64,000 nt of DNA from Capillidium heterosporum (taxonomy: Eukaryota; Entomophthoromycota; Entomophthoromycetes; Entomophthorales; Capillidiaceae): positions 3,100,001-3,164,000 of the forward strand of contig WBMQ01000001.1 of NCBI GenBank assembly GCA_016630905.1. Reading direction: 5' to 3'. Each line of letters opens with the position of its first letter. Position 1 is the stretch's first letter. Positions 11,991 to 24,620 of this stretch are shown here, one piece after another. A model generated the notes under the pieces. That model was not told the origin of the DNA and made no database searches. It saw nothing but the letters and a program-made list of their open reading frames with translations. A program made the position numbers and the translations under genes.

Positions 11991-13421
11991 TCTTACTATG
12001 CTTTAATGTTAATTTTAGGGCTCTTTTTACTATCCAAGTAAGAAAAGATTATTGAAGTATAAAATGCTAAATTAAAAGATAAAGGTAAAGAAATCTATTT
12101 TGAAGGATCTTAAGCTTAACAAACAGTTGTTTACAAAACGGTAGTCGGAAATTTAAATGGATTACCTTTATCACTCTTTGCTGAGAAGAAAAATATTTTA
12201 ACTGAAAAGTACTTGGATTACAACCTGAGTCCAGTGTCAATTTCGCTTGTCTTTATTTCATTTACTTGGCCAGTCTATGACATCACCTCATTCACCTAAT
12301 TCAGCCATGTTGTGCCTATTTGCCAATTGTTTAGGCTTGAGAATAAAGCGATCAAAAGGACAAATTTTTGACGGACTCAGTGAGTAGCTAAACTCAATTG
12401 AGCTTGGAGACATCTAAATTGGATAAGCTTCATACTACCTGGCTCAAAAGGAGCAAGCTAGGTGATGTTAAGACTGTGAAGCCTGAACCTTATTGAAAAT
12501 GAATTATTTCTTGGCAATATAAAACGAAAAGATTTTATATATAATCTGACTCTTAAATACTGTTTAAACTTTATCACAAATGCTGGCTTGAAGTCTTGCT
12601 AAAGTACGAGTTTAGTTATTTCAAAGGTGAAGAAATTTAGCAAAGTATGTATACATGGATGCTACCGTAAATTATGAATGCTATGTAAATAGCAACCATT
12701 TTGAAGTTATTTAGATACAAGTGTTTCGTTAGCATTTATGGCTGAGTAAAGTATACTTACAATATCAATGTATTGAGTTGCAATTGTGATATTGGGATTC
12801 ATATTCTGTTGTATAATGAAAATCGATTTACTTTACAAGTTAAATTGTAAGGACTTAGAAAACTGGTCAACAAGCAAACCTTTTGTTAAGCTATTATACT
12901 CAGCAAAGCAATTTATATCCTTTGAGTTGTAGCTATATTATTTTCAATATTCCTTTGCATGTCAAATTTAAGTACGCTGTAAAAACAATCATTTTATATT
13001 AAATGACAAGTCAAATAATTTTATCCAAGTATAAAGATATGGATAGACATAGGTAGTACATTATTAGTTTACACCGACATTGTTCTAAAACTTTTGATAA
13101 AGCTACAAGTCCCATGGACTTATTGTATATCAACACTCCTCTTATATTTTTGAGGAATGTATTTAAAGCTAGAATATAAGTCTAACCTTCATCACTTTAA
13201 CTCTTGTCTACGCTGCCATGTCTCCAAATCCAATCTTTTGAGATTGTGATTATCGGAAAGATTGATCACAATAGATAAAGCTTTCCTAACCAAAAGTCCA
13301 ATCAAAGCTCATCAAATCTAAACTTATTGATCTCATTTGCTTCAATTTCCGGTAAAAGTCAAAAAAATTCCAACCTTACAAATTCAAAAGCTATCTCTTT
13401 ACACCAAGTTTTAGAAACAAG
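11991..13421. other. Intergenic, divergent promoter region
   Basis: 1.4 kb between the divergently transcribed LIM and QCR9 genes. AT-rich, with no open frame that looks coding. Confidence 0.6.
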
Positions 13422-13691
13422 ATGCCTGTTACCCAAGCTAACAAATCAGCCTTAAATTTGTACAACAAGTTCATCTACAATGGTTTGTTCAAACGCAACT
13501 CTGTATTTTTAACTGGAATTTTCGCCTCTGCCTTTGTCTTCGAACTTGCTTTCGATAAGACCATCGATAACCTTTGGGATTCTTGGAACAAAGGAGTATG
13601 ATTTTTTAAATTTATGTAGATACTAACTGCTGTTTTGTTTTATTTGGCTTTTTAGAAGCAGTGGAAGGATATTGCCCACAAGTACGAATAA
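13422..13691 (+). CDS. QCR9: Cytochrome bc1 complex subunit 9 (Qcr9)
   Basis: Small single-pass subunit of respiratory complex III in the mitochondrial inner membrane, 69 residues (yeast Qcr9 is about 66). Two exons, 13422-13595 and 13656-13691, are separated by a 60-nt intron with donor GTATGA, branch site TACTAAC and acceptor TTTTAG. The protein begins MPVTQANKSALNLYNKF. It then has the family pattern FKRNSVFLTGIFASAFVFEL, where an aromatic/Arg stretch precedes the membrane helix. It ends with DKTIDNLWDSWNKG and the tiny last exon KQWKDIAHKYE. The length, single helix and acidic/Trp C-terminal tail all match. It stands alone between the LIM and kinase genes. Confidence 0.93.
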
Positions 13692-14365
13692 TTTGTTACT
13701 ACGAAGGTGTATAATTTTAAATAAACTGTCAGTTTATTTTTGAGGTATTTTTAATAATTCCCTTCTATTTCATGTTTGACTTGCTGTGCCTTTGACTGTC
13801 TAATTTCTGGATATTTTAATGTTCATTGTTCACTTTCAAATATTTTGGATGAGGGTTTTAAAATCAGCTGATAGAGCTTATTTCGGTTCATATTTTTATA
13901 CTAAATAAAGCTAAACATAGCGTGAGTTATTTTATATAAGCTGACCATATATCTTTTACGAGCATGTTTTTCGAATTTAAGTAGCTTTTGAACAGTATTT
14001 TTATAAGTATAGCAGAAGTCAAGTATCAGCTTCTATCATTGCTTTCATCTCAGCCAAATACTAAATCATGTTGAGCACAGGACTTTGAGATTAAGTAAGG
14101 CTATTGGTTATAAAATTGTTGGTTTTGTAAGGCACCTATCAATATCTCATCTTTGTATTGTACACCACTAATTTAAATTAAACCCATCCATATTTCTACT
14201 TAAATACATAGATAAAGAATGATATTTGGTATTTTAAACAGTTTATTAATAAACACCAAAGTCTTACATATTCAGCAGCACAATAAGCCTGATATCTATA
14301 GCACCTTTTAACATAAACTATATAATATCAGCCTAAACTCCACTTTGTTACTTAAGCGATCCAAC
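13692..14365. other. Intergenic, convergent 3' ends
   Basis: 674 bp between the 3' ends of QCR9 (+) and the kinase gene (-). Nothing recognised beyond AT-rich 3' flanks. Confidence 0.6.
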
Positions 14366-15617
14366 CTAGATAGGTAAAGTTTGATGTTCTCCAGTCAGAT
14401 TGGGTAAAGTCAGCAATACGTCGGTGCCATAGCCCTCCAAGGATTGTAAGCTCAAAGTTCCTCCAAAGTACTCGGCATAGACTTTGGTCATTGGCAAACC
14501 ATAACCCAATCCAGCCATGGGACCCCCAACTCCAGTCTGCATGGCGAGGCGCGTCTGGACATCGAATATGCCTGAATTTTCATCTTCATCAAAGGAAGGT
14601 ACCGTTGTGTACGAGTAGTCGAAAATACGTTTTAAATCCTTGGAGGGGATACCGCCTCCCTGGTCACGTATCCTTATACACACGTGGTCCTTCTCACTAG
14701 CAACTGTAACGACTACTGGGGGCAAGTCTTCGAGATCTTTGTTGGACTCCCACTCGACGGTGGCACGGAAGGCGTTCTTCAAAACCTCAATGGCGATGTA
14801 CTCCAAGTGGACGGGCACGTACTGAAAGGTGGCATCCAAGTGCCCATCCAGTACCAGAGGGGGGGATTTGCCATAGTTTACCTCGCAGAGTTGGTTAACG
14901 ATGTTGCTGGTTGTCTTGAAGAGTTGCCCCGGGTTTAGCTGAGTATCTAAGATACCGACGACGTTCTCCGGTTGGTCAGGCTTGTGTAAAGCGAGATGCT
15001 GCTCGGCGATCAATCGAATACTTATACGGGCACCAATCATGTCATTGAGAAACTGGGTGATCTGTTGATCTGACAGGTACCGCCTACACTCCCTAAAGCC
15101 TTGGGCCAGTTTGGGGATAACGTCAGCGTATGATTCCACTGTCTCCAACAGTATATTAGTAAACTTCAAATCGTCTTCCTTGGTCACAACTTTGGGATAT
15201 TTGCGCAACATCTCAAAGGATTGGTAGTACAGTTTGTAAACTTGAGTTAGGTGGGGGTTGATCCCTACTATAAAGGGTAAGTTTTGAAACACCAACACGC
15301 GCTTGGCTAGCCTTGGGGGAAGTTCTAGCAGGGTGTGGTTGGCTGAACTTATCAAGCTTTCTGAGCTCAAAGGTGGCCTACCGAATTGTAAAAGGTCGTG
15401 TAAAGTCACCGAGTCAATCTTCTTATTACCATACTACAAATGTATATTTTAAAAGCTATTAATGAAAAGCACTTACTTTTGATACTTCTTCATCGTAGAA
15501 AGATACTACTTTTTCAGCACTCGAGTTATAGCTTCGTCTGCAGGTATATAACTTTGGTAGGGATCTAAAGTTGATGACATTTGATTTGAATTTTAAACTC
15601 CTATACATTAATTTCAT
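14366..15617 (-). CDS. Mitochondrial PDK/BCKDK-family protein kinase
   Basis: Kinase of the GHKL-ATPase type that phosphorylates and inactivates mitochondrial 2-oxoacid dehydrogenase E1 (pyruvate or branched-chain). The protein has 402 residues from two exons, 15617-15477 and 15433-14366, with a 43-nt intron. The N-terminus MKLMYRSLKFKSNVINFRS is basic and Ser/Asn-rich with no acidic residue, as in a mitochondrial presequence. The N-terminal helical domain carries SLISSANHTLLELPPRLAKR and VIPKLAQGFRECRR. The ATP site shows the N-box EVLKNAFRATVEW (about residue 265), G1 box IRIRDQGGGIP and G2 region GLGYGLPMTKVYAEYFGG, ending EGYGTDVLLTLP. Length and motif order fit the family. Sequence alone does not tell me whether PDH or BCKDH is the substrate. 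Confidence 0.92.
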
Positions 15618-16146
15618 TCTATAAAGTGTATGCAAGAAAAGTGGGTTGAGCTTTTATCAAGTCTACGTGACTCATTTAAAGTAAACATTATGACGTCAAA
15701 TCTATTAGAATAATCGTCAAGGTAAAATATCTGGTAAAGATTCGATAAGACTATCTTATCTTTACACATATAAATTTTCAAATAAGCTCCATTTCATTAA
15801 TAAAGTCTATATTGTACATTCTTAGAAAGGACACATCCTTAGTAGGATATATGTCTAATTAATAGATGGACCATTATGCCATACTTTTAATATAAAGAAA
15901 CTTGTGAAATTAATAAAATGGTTCTACAACAAATTCCATTTTGAAAATATCCAATACACGTACTTCAAAGCATATACATAGCTATACATTTAATTTTACA
16001 AAAACTAATGATACATTATGTACTAACAGATTCGAACACTAAAGCTATATAGCAAAAGGTAGCGGGTAAGGAAAAATTTACTACTAAGAGAAGGGATGCT
16101 CCTAGCCTTTTTAAGAGTATTAAGAACTGAGGAATATCTTTATTGA
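15618..16146. other. Intergenic, kinase upstream region
   Basis: 529 bp between the kinase start codon and the VPS25 stop codon, both minus strand. AT-rich. Nothing recognised. Confidence 0.55.
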
Positions 16147-16897
16147 TCAGAATTTGATGGCTGGGTTTCCTGTATTCAAATTCATCAACTTACATTTCCC
16201 CTGACCCTCCAAATTTGCCAGGATGTACATTAAAAAGTCTTGGTCCAACTTATTGATAGCTTCAATATACATATTAGTATAGTAAAAAACAGTCTAATTA
16301 CCTTCAAAGTTTGTAAATACAAGGTCACTATCCTCGTCTAAGATTTCGGCAATTAAAAACACCTTGTTGGTATAATAGTTTTCTTGTACCTTAAATACAA
16401 TGAACAATTAGTCAAAGTTAAATTCAAGGATAAAATGTACCCAATTTAAAATGGTAGTCTTCCAAGCCTCCAAACTTTGCCAAAATACAAAGTAGGTCTC
16501 CCCTTTACCAACCTTGTAAGCGTAGCTGTTCTCGACCATGCCCTCCAAAATTTGGTTGAGGAATTGTTTGTTCAATTTACCTATCCTTAGTAAATATAAA
16601 TAGAAAGTTTAGAATCAGGAACCTTACGGTTAATCTTTTTGTTGTTAAATATGGATACTTCTGCTCGTTCTGGTTCAACTTCTAACCAATTGACGTTGAT
16701 TTTCGTCTTCCCAATAGCTTTGAAATGTTGCAAGATGATAGTTTCCCATAGCTTGAGCTGAGTCGAATGGGTTGATGGAATTACTTGTTGTCTAAATTGA
16801 CAAACGTTAGCATTTATTAAATTTTGGATACTTACGTGAAGAAGGGTGGGAACTGGTATATAGAAGGCATCTCATAGTTCAGGTTGGTATTTGCCAT
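16147..16897 (-). CDS. VPS25: ESCRT-II subunit Vps25
   Basis: Component of ESCRT-II that links ubiquitinated-cargo sorting to ESCRT-III at endosomes. The protein has 188 residues from five exons: 16897-16836, 16791-16628, 16580-16441, 16389-16302 and 16259-16147. The introns are 42-51 nt. The N-terminus carries the family hallmark YQFPPFFT, which is the Vps22/Vps36-binding motif. It is followed by QLKLWETIILQHFKAIGK and SIFNNKKINRKLNKQFLNQI (first winged helix), then YFVFWQSLEAWKTTILNWV. The C-terminal winged helix has FEAINKLDQDFLMYILANLE and ends GNPAIKF, the counterpart of the GVKFF ending in animal Vps25. The size matches the family (about 176-202). The exon 2/3 acceptor must be the second AG (GATAG) to avoid a stop codon. 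Confidence 0.93.
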
Positions 16898-18254
16898 GTT
16901 TGCAGTTTATATTCTTGATTCTTCAAAGTTGGGTGGAAGTAAGGTTTGGAAACTTTGGAATTGAAAAAGGAACTTATCGAAAAGTTGAATTTGACTTGGA
17001 GTTCAAAAACAAACTGCTATGCTTATATTGGAGGATATTCTATTGAAGCAAATATTGGTCACAAACAAATGGCCCTAGTTTACTATTGATATCAAGGAAT
17101 ATACAAGTTTTTTAATGATGGATATTACTGAAGCTTATAAGTCTACCTTTAAGCTCAACAATACATCGATGGATCTATAGTCTATCTCAGTTATTCTCAA
17201 ATTGAAGAGGCAATCTTTACTACTATAGATACAATGCTTAACCTAATAGCAAGTAGCTGTAGAATAGGAGACAAGTATCTAAATGTGATGTAGCCAAGAG
17301 AAACTAAGAGCATATGCCAAGTTATAAAGACAAATTTGATTGCAGTAACAGCAACTTGATGCGAAATAAACCTTGACAAAGATTCAAAGTCAGTTGTAGT
17401 GCCAATCCTCTATCAATCTAAAACTCTTTAATAAAGGTGTCAAAAACTTTAGTGTCGAGGGAAAACGTATTGTGTGGCTGCTAAATTGCCAAGCTAAGGC
17501 TATACTAAGGTACTTTTTAATCAAAGGAAGATAATGCTATCATAATTCAGATACTGCAATCCAGCAGTCTTCAACTTTTTGTTTGTATACTTACATATGC
17601 ACACTGTATTTTAAACTATTAACATGATTTATTGAACTGTATTAAAACTATTGTGCAAGTGTAAATATAACTACAAAGTTGGAGATCACTATTGTAGCTT
17701 CTGATACATATAAGGATCTTACTAATAAATAATTGGATAAACGGCTCAATCAAAGCTTGACAGGACTTTTCTTATAAATATATAGGGATCTCTACCTACT
17801 ATACAGTAGACTACTGATATAGCGATGTTGCAACCTTCACAAATCACTAGTATTTTGTTCTGCCTTTGTTTACTAATGGATAAAAAGCTTATTAATCCTA
17901 GCATTCGTTCTAAAATAAATATATCATTTAGTCATGCTTTATTAGTAAAATAGATCATCAATTTGGAACATACGGAACAACTTTGGCTTGACTAAAATCA
18001 AAATTCACATGCTAGTTCACTCAACTAAGTTATTCGTTAAAATTCTTTGAACTCAAACCCCAACAGTCATTTCAACCAAATGATCCGGCTACTTTGTCCA
18101 GGCTGTTCGGATTCCAACTCCAACTCCAACTTTTTATAATGGAATAATCGTTTTAAACACCTCTTGTACATTCCAGGTTTAAATTTGCCTCCCCATCCCT
18201 TTCATCTTTTAATATACCAAAATTAATATACACTCCTAATTAATATATGAGAAT
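16898..18254. other. Intergenic, divergent promoter region
   Basis: 1.36 kb between the divergent VPS25 and alpha/beta hydrolase 1 genes. A short CCAACT tandem run lies near 18113-18131. No credible exon. Confidence 0.55.
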
Positions 18255-19746
18255 ATGATTGAACTAATAAGTCAACTGATAACGCAACCGGTATCCAGCT
18301 ACAACTCGATAATACAACCTATACTATACCTGGCAGTAGCAGTCATCTACCTAGCTATCTACTTACCGATACTGATACCTATCTATATAGCCGTTAACTA
18401 CCATCAATTCGACATTGTATATCTACTAATTAGCATATCAATCCTATCACTCGAACTCAACTTTTTAATAAAGAACCATCGCTACTACTCCAAGGTACTC
18501 GACTACTACCCCAAGGTCAAAATAAGTGATGAAGCCAAGTTACAACTGGTAGATAAGATTCTAGAGGAATCCATGGACTTGAAGAGTAAGGTAGGCGACT
18601 GGTACCTACCCGAGTTGCCCAAGGAGGTAAGTCTAGCACAGATGGTAGAGTGGCTGAGCTGGGCTTTCTTCAACTAAACACAACTGGCAACTTAATTTGA
18701 AGGATTGTAACCTGTTAAAGGGCATAGTCAACCGCATCGACAATAAGGCTGTGATCAACGACTTGGATTTTCAAGGTAGTGGTGATTTAGACGATTTGGA
18801 ATCGAGATGTATAAAGTTAAACTTAGATAGTTTTGTATATCTACCTAAACCGTTAAGCTTCTATTTGATATGTTCGACCATCAAGTATATCTCCAACTTT
18901 TACCTGGCTAATTTAGATTTTGTCAATGTCAACGATATTTTGGTTCACGTAGTAGATGAGGAGGAGGATAAGCAACCTGAAGAGGACACCTGGTACCAAT
19001 TTCAGATTTACCTACCATCCCAACCAACTTCTAACTCAACACCCATAGTCTTCGTACATGGTATAGGTTTAGGACCCACCACTTACTTAACTTTGATATC
19101 GCAACTACGCCATCAATTCAAAGATCGCCCTATAATCGTTGTCTCCATAAAGACCATCGACTTCAGTATTACTTATAAGCTGTATGAGCTATCCGACCTA
19201 TGTAACGCCTTACACAACTTACTGAACCAGCTGGGCTATCCAAAAGTAGATCTAATTGGGCACAGCTACGGTACTTTGATCCTAAGTAACTTTTTCAAAG
19301 CTTACAAAAGTTCGGTTCACAAGTTGATCTTCTTAGACCCTATCTGCTTCCAATTGTGGATCCCCAATCTCATCAAAAGCTTCTTGTACACCAACACCGA
19401 CTTTTCCAAAGTTAGTTTCCTGCAGCTACTGCTACCTATAGTTACTAAAGACCTGTTCTTACAGTCTATCATTCGCAAAAAGTTCAATTGGTACGATATA
19501 CTGATTACTTTTAAGGAGTTTATCGATGCTGGTAATCAAAGCAGTGATGATAAGGTGAAGGTAGAGATTTATTTAAGTGAAAATGACTTTTTGATCGATA
19601 GTCTAAGTCTTTTTACTAACTTTACCAGTTTGAAACGGAAGTTCAATGATGTCAACGTCAACGTCCATCTCATTAATAAGGTTACTCATGGTGGCTGCTT
19701 GTTTAAAAAGGAAGTGGTCGATAACTTGTTGCAGTTTTTGAAATAA
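18255..19746 (+). CDS. Membrane-anchored alpha/beta hydrolase, copy 1 (reading frame broken once)
   Basis: Putative lipase/esterase-type serine hydrolase. The first frame (18255-18677) has strongly hydrophobic N-terminal segments, likely membrane anchors, and ends EWLSWAFFN then TAA. The second frame continues in the +1 register as KHNWQLNLKDCN and runs to 19746. It carries the oxyanion loop HGIGLG, nucleophile elbow GHSYG (Ser codon 19264), acid SENDFL (Asp 19585) and VTHGG (His 19687). Domain order and many residues match the gene at 24621-26030. The N- and C-halves therefore belong to one protein. They can be joined by a +1 shift at AAC-T-AAA or by splicing an in-phase GTAAGT...AG segment (18627-18702), although the latter would delete the conserved W-S-W-A-F-F stretch. 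It could be a recent pseudogene or hold a sequencing indel. The substrate is unknown. Confidence 0.78.
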
Positions 19747-19868
19747 ATAATAGTGGCTTTCATTGATGTACTTTATACTATTTTTATTGTTTGCACTGCT
19801 GTTGGGTAAATAAACTAGTTAAAATATATAGGATTTTGGACTTTGTATAGATGATTCTATTGAGCTTT

Positions 19869-20116
19869 TTAAACTGTTAGTTTATTTTCAACCCACTTTA
19901 ATATATCATTTGATAGTAAGTTCTTGCCATTTTCGATTGAAGATATATCTAAAAGGGACAAGTAGATTGTTTGAATAGAGGATACCTATATGTCGCATTT
20001 CATAGAGGTCAACAAAGATAAGCTTTATCAGATAGTATTCGTTTACAAGTGCAATCCAGTTGGAAGTCTGATGTTTGTAAGTGGCTACTTCACAAATATC
20101 ACATGTTAATCTAAAC
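19869..20116 (-). CDS. Small unidentified gene, at least two exons, 5' end unresolved
   Basis: I do not recognise this gene. On the minus strand, two open exons, about 20116-19986 and 19948-19869, are joined by a 37-nt intron (GTATCC...CCCTTTTAG). They give one frame of roughly 68 residues. It reads LTCDICEVATYKHQTSNWIA, continues through LIKLIFVDLYEMRHIDISSI and ends LLSNDILKWVENKLTV. The composition is protein-like (Trp, Cys pair, amphipathic C-terminal helix), unlike the AT-rich noise around it. A further 5' exon must exist upstream: ATGAAGTTCATG at about 20204 is possible, with a 32-41 nt intron. It lies just downstream of importin beta on the same strand. A plus-strand reading of the same DNA was rejected in favour of this one. 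Confidence 0.4.
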
Positions 20117-20334
20117 CTGCCTTTATATTCTTAATTCAGGATCCATACAAACAAAACATAGCACCTCATGAACTTCATATATTAACCCAAGAATATTTCT
20201 ATAGCTTAATGGATTTTATAAGTTATATCTAAAAAGATTTGTATAAAGCTGAAAAGAAAAAACATGACATCTTAGAACACGGCAAGAAAATCAGCCTTTT
20301 GTTTTATTAAAGTGGGTCACTAGTTAGCAAAGAA

Positions 20335-23278
20335 TCAGTTCTTACCCAACACCTCTCCGATCTTACTCTTGGCCCATCGGGCTAGCTTACGGGTTCGGGA
20401 TCGCTTGCTCTGCTTGGCTTGGTTGATGTAGCGCATGACCCAGGCAGAAGATAAGTACTCTTGGATATCGCGGTGGAAGGTCTCGGTCAAATCACCAATG
20501 ATGCCGATGACAAAGAAGGCCACCTCGTCACTAGCTCCTTTGGTTTCGTAGCAGAACTCGAGGCAGTTGAAGATCTGATTCAGGTAGGGCTTGAGCACGT
20601 CCTTGTCGGCCTCTTTGAAGGCCTGGATGAAGCCGGAGTAGGCCTCCAATATGTTCTCCAAAAATTTGATCAAGGTAATTAGATTGGGGAAGGTGTGATA
20701 ATTGTCCTTGATTAGGCTCTGGCAGGAGTGCAGTACCTGCATGGAGGGGACCAAAAAGGGTCGGTAGTTGGGACCTAGGAAGTTGGCCAAATCCCCAAAG
20801 CAGGTGAAGGTGGCTCCCTGCACCTCGTACTCGAGCTCATGGTTGATCAAGTTGTTTCCCAAGATGGCCATGAAGGGCTCCAGGTAGGTGAGGGAGTCGT
20901 TGCCAGCGATTCGGCAGATATCGGGAATCATGCCTATGGCGATGATGGAGAGCTTGGGTTCATTCTTGTTGTCTATGGCACTCATCAAAAGAGGCGAGAA
21001 GGTCTCGATATAAACCTTGAATTCGAGATCCAAGCTGAATATCATGGATCCGATGCAGATAAAGATGTCTTCGGAGGTGGTAGGGCTGTAGCAGTTGACT
21101 AACAGTCCGATGCAGGTCTTCATGATGTTGTCGGCAACTGGGAGAATGTTGATTCCGAGAGTGGCGATGATATGGTTAAGGACGCTGAACAAGTCGTTTT
21201 GTAAGTTGAGAGCATTCTCACGTTCAACATGATCGACAGCGTTCGTTCCCTGTGCGATGGCATCGTCTAACCTTCCTAATATAGTCATGGCAACGGTTTC
21301 AACACTCTTCAAAGTTTCATCTTTACACTGCTCTATAATGTTCGAAAGTGCTTCGTAGGTTGCAGTCCTAGCTTGGTTGTTGATGTTGGGCTGACCCGAC
21401 GCTTCCAAAAGGGATGAAAAGAGCGGTTCTATATATGGCTGCAGTAACCCTCTGAAGGTTTCATCGGTAGATAGATGCTGAATCAAACAGATCAAAGACC
21501 AACAGCTGTTATACACGATGCGGGGGGTGCTGCTCAATCCTTGTACAATGGTGCCCAAAAGGTTGCTAAGATGGGTTTCAAAGTTGATACTGGAAGGAGA
21601 GTACTCGCAGATCATCGATACTGCCCAAGAAGTGTTGACCCGAACCTGTGGGGAAGGGTCGTTCATTTTCTGTAAAATTACACCCAAAGCCTGCTCCATG
21701 ATGCTACGGATAGAGTGAGCGTCAGGGCCCTCCATAATGGATCCAAAGGCAATTATAGCGGCGCTACGATTCTCCCATTCTTCAGATTGAATGTTACCTT
21801 CAACAAAAGGGAGTACGAATGGAATGATTTTCTCCTTAACACATCGCGAAAAACTGATAATGCACTGGGAAGCAGCTCTACAAGGGTTCCACTCATGCTC
21901 GTCAGCGTCTTCATCTTGTTTTTGGAGTAAAGCTAGAATGACGGGCATCACTAAACTAAGGGCTGCATCCACGAACATATAGGAAGGAATATTTTCCTCC
22001 AGGTCGTCGAGATCATTCTCTAACATATCATCCTTAGTTTCTTTCTCAGCTACAGTAGTCCAGAAGTCCAAAGCTTGGAGTTGAACTCTTTCGGATTCGC
22101 TTTTAAGACCGGTAACCGACATCTAGATTTGATCAGCTTAAGAAATAGAAAATACTAACCTCAGCCAGCTGCAAGTTGAAGAAGTCTCTCAGCACTGCGT
22201 AGTACAGCGATACTATTCTGGTAATACATTGCAAAAGTTCGACTTGAAGCTCCTCGGAAGCGGTAAGGAAAGTTTGGCAGAGCATCGACATGATGAAGTT
22301 TCTCTCGTAATCGCTGAGGAAGTAGTCGGCAATGAATTCTAAACTGGCACTGAGAGATTTTACTGCGGCCATTTTGATCGCATCACTAAAATATTAGTTT
22401 ATATAAATATAGACTCTTACTTGTTCTCAGGATTGGGGCTAATTGCATTGACTAATATCCTTAAAACATCTGTAGCATGGGCTTTCATAAATTCCGGCGG
22501 CTAAAGTAAAAAGTGAATCTATATTTTTTTAAAACTAAGCCTACCACCGACTCAAAAATTAATCCGAAGGCAGTCAAACAGTTGAGCCTTGAGCTGGGAT
22601 CAGCGCTGGAAGCTCGCTCCATTAACATCGGAATCAAGTTATTCCACATCCCATGGGGAACTTCAAGTTTAGCAATGGCAGCTATGGACTAAAAAAGTCA
22701 GTTGAGGCTTTTCAAGACTTGAGTACCTGACTGGTCGACTGGCCAATGAGCGAAATATTCGTTTCGAGGACACTAACGAGCTAAAATATTATAAAGTTGT
22801 ACAGGGATAAAAATTACCATGCTCTTTATGCTTTCACGGATTGAGTCGGAGACCTGAACCCAAGGGCTGATTTCCTGGCCAAATTCCTACAAAATTAATA
22901 CGACTCTTCAATTTGCACTACTTACGTTCCCCCTGATAGCATTTTTCATGGCGAGCGCAGCTGCATGTCTAATCTGTTGTTTTTGGTTGACATCGGCAAG
23001 CACCTTGCCCAGTTCCACGAGGTAAGCCGACTAGACAAAAATATCAATAAATAAAGGGCAGGAAAGATAAAAGGAAAATAAAGTAGGGTTGGTGGGTTGT
23101 AGAGATACATACATAATCCTGCTTCTCGGAAGCCAAAAGCCTATCTTCAGCCTCCTTTCGAATAATGTTGTCTAATTGAGGGGGAGCAAAATAAAAAAGC
23201 AATTAAAAGTCAGGGGGAATGCTTGTCAATCAATTTACCTGAACTAAAAGTCGCGTCTAAAATAGCTTCGAATGACAT
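20335..23278 (-). CDS. KAP95: Importin beta / karyopherin beta-1 (Kap95)
   Basis: Nuclear import receptor that carries the importin-alpha/NLS-cargo complex through the nuclear pore and is released by Ran-GTP. The protein has 854 residues (yeast Kap95 has 861). Nine exons: 23278-23239, 23171-23113, 23030-22926, 22886-22818, 22780-22727, 22688-22545, 22500-22421, 22385-22160 and 22122-20335. Introns are 35-44 nt except the first two (67 and 82 nt). All junctions keep frame. HEAT-repeat landmarks are QQIRHAAALAMKNAIRG, the KLEVPHGMWNNLIPML repeat, the acidic loop DDMLENDLDDLEEN near the exon 9 start, VEGNIQSEEWENRSAAIIAF, INFETHLSNLLGTIVQGLSS and the C-terminal RKLARWAKSKIGEVL. Introns cluster in the 5' third and the last exon codes for about 70% of the protein. 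Confidence 0.96.
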
Positions 23279-24620
23279 GTCTCTTACTCTTTACTAGTAG
23301 CTAAGTTAGATTGGTTGCAAATATTATCGGATTGAAATTGGTATGAACAAGGGTACTTACATTTGAAATGAAAATTTAAAGATAAGCCTGGTTAAAAACC
23401 CAGTATCCCATTTAAAATTTCAACCGAGTTTGAACTATTTTATTCGCTGGAACTTCACAGCTAAGTAACTTCAAAACTATGATAGACTGCTTTTGAAGGT
23501 TTGCCTTCAAACTGAAAAGACGCATTTTGTTAACCTCAAGAGGAATCAGCTCGATTCAACTTTATGGAGCAATATTTGCTACAACTTGTTGGCTTGCTGC
23601 TCACTAATATCGAGCTAGTATGTAATTATGCTTTTTTATCTATATATTTGAATAAAAAGGCATGCTTTCCACAAATATGGAAAAGCTATTTCGCTTTGAG
23701 CCTATTTGTTGCAAACTGCAAATATATTCTCAAAGCTTGCGGACTTTTCATTCTATATCAGATACCTACCTTTTCTACTATTTTTCTTTACTTCCTCTAA
23801 CCTATAATAATATATGAGGCATTCAAATCAATTGAACCTATATGTATCTAAAGTATGTATTTCTCAAAGTAAAATAATAATTACTGGATAAGCAATTTAA
23901 CTAATTCATTCTAAATTAACTGAGCCATCTAAGCAAGCCTTCAAATAAATTTTATATAAAAATGTCTGCACTCTGTTTATTAATTTCGAACATATTGGCA
24001 ACCCTGCAAAATCATAACTTCGCAAGAAATGCCTCAATGAAAGGTTAACCCAATTCTTATACATCTCATTCAACACTACTACCCAAAATTTTGCGTCTAA
24101 TTACATCAGCAGCAATAAGAGGTAGATTTGTCTTCTATAAGCGTTTGATATTATAAAAATAGTAAGATGGATATTTAAATCCAAATTTATTGGATCTAAT
24201 TATGAGCTGAAAATTCTGAATACAACCCATTTATAATTTAAAAGTCTAATCCATCTTTATTTGGAGCACATTTCCCATCTTGAAGCTTACCCCATCACAA
24301 CCAACTTTCCAATATTCTCTAGTTCCTGCCTATAGAAATTAGTAATGACTGTCTAACCCTACCCTATCTTCTTCCTATCGACATAGGTGTTGGCAATTAG
24401 CGATATCATTAGGAGTACATATATCTTGCAATATATTAAAAATAATAATATTTAAAGAAAAGTATATGTATTGTAGAAAAACCTATACTTTATTATAATT
24501 CTTTTTGCAAAGGTAAATACATCTTAAATCAAATTAAATGACCTATCCCAAGCACCTTAATAAAGGCTGCATCGCCACAAGATACTCACTACCCCTTCAA
24601 ATTGAACCATTGAAAAACTC
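23279..24620. other. Intergenic, importin beta upstream region
   Basis: 1.3 kb between the importin start codon and the 3' end of hydrolase copy 2. Strongly AT-rich. Short open stretches near 23564-23800 look like composition noise. Confidence 0.55.

Noticed and set aside
19991-20232. Plus-strand two-exon mini-gene starting MSHFIEVNKDK
   Set aside because: The same DNA read on the minus strand gives longer open exons, a cleaner intron and more protein-like composition.
23564-23800. Plus-strand hydrophobic frame in the importin beta upstream region
   Set aside because: Compositional noise in AT-rich DNA, no family or splice evidence.
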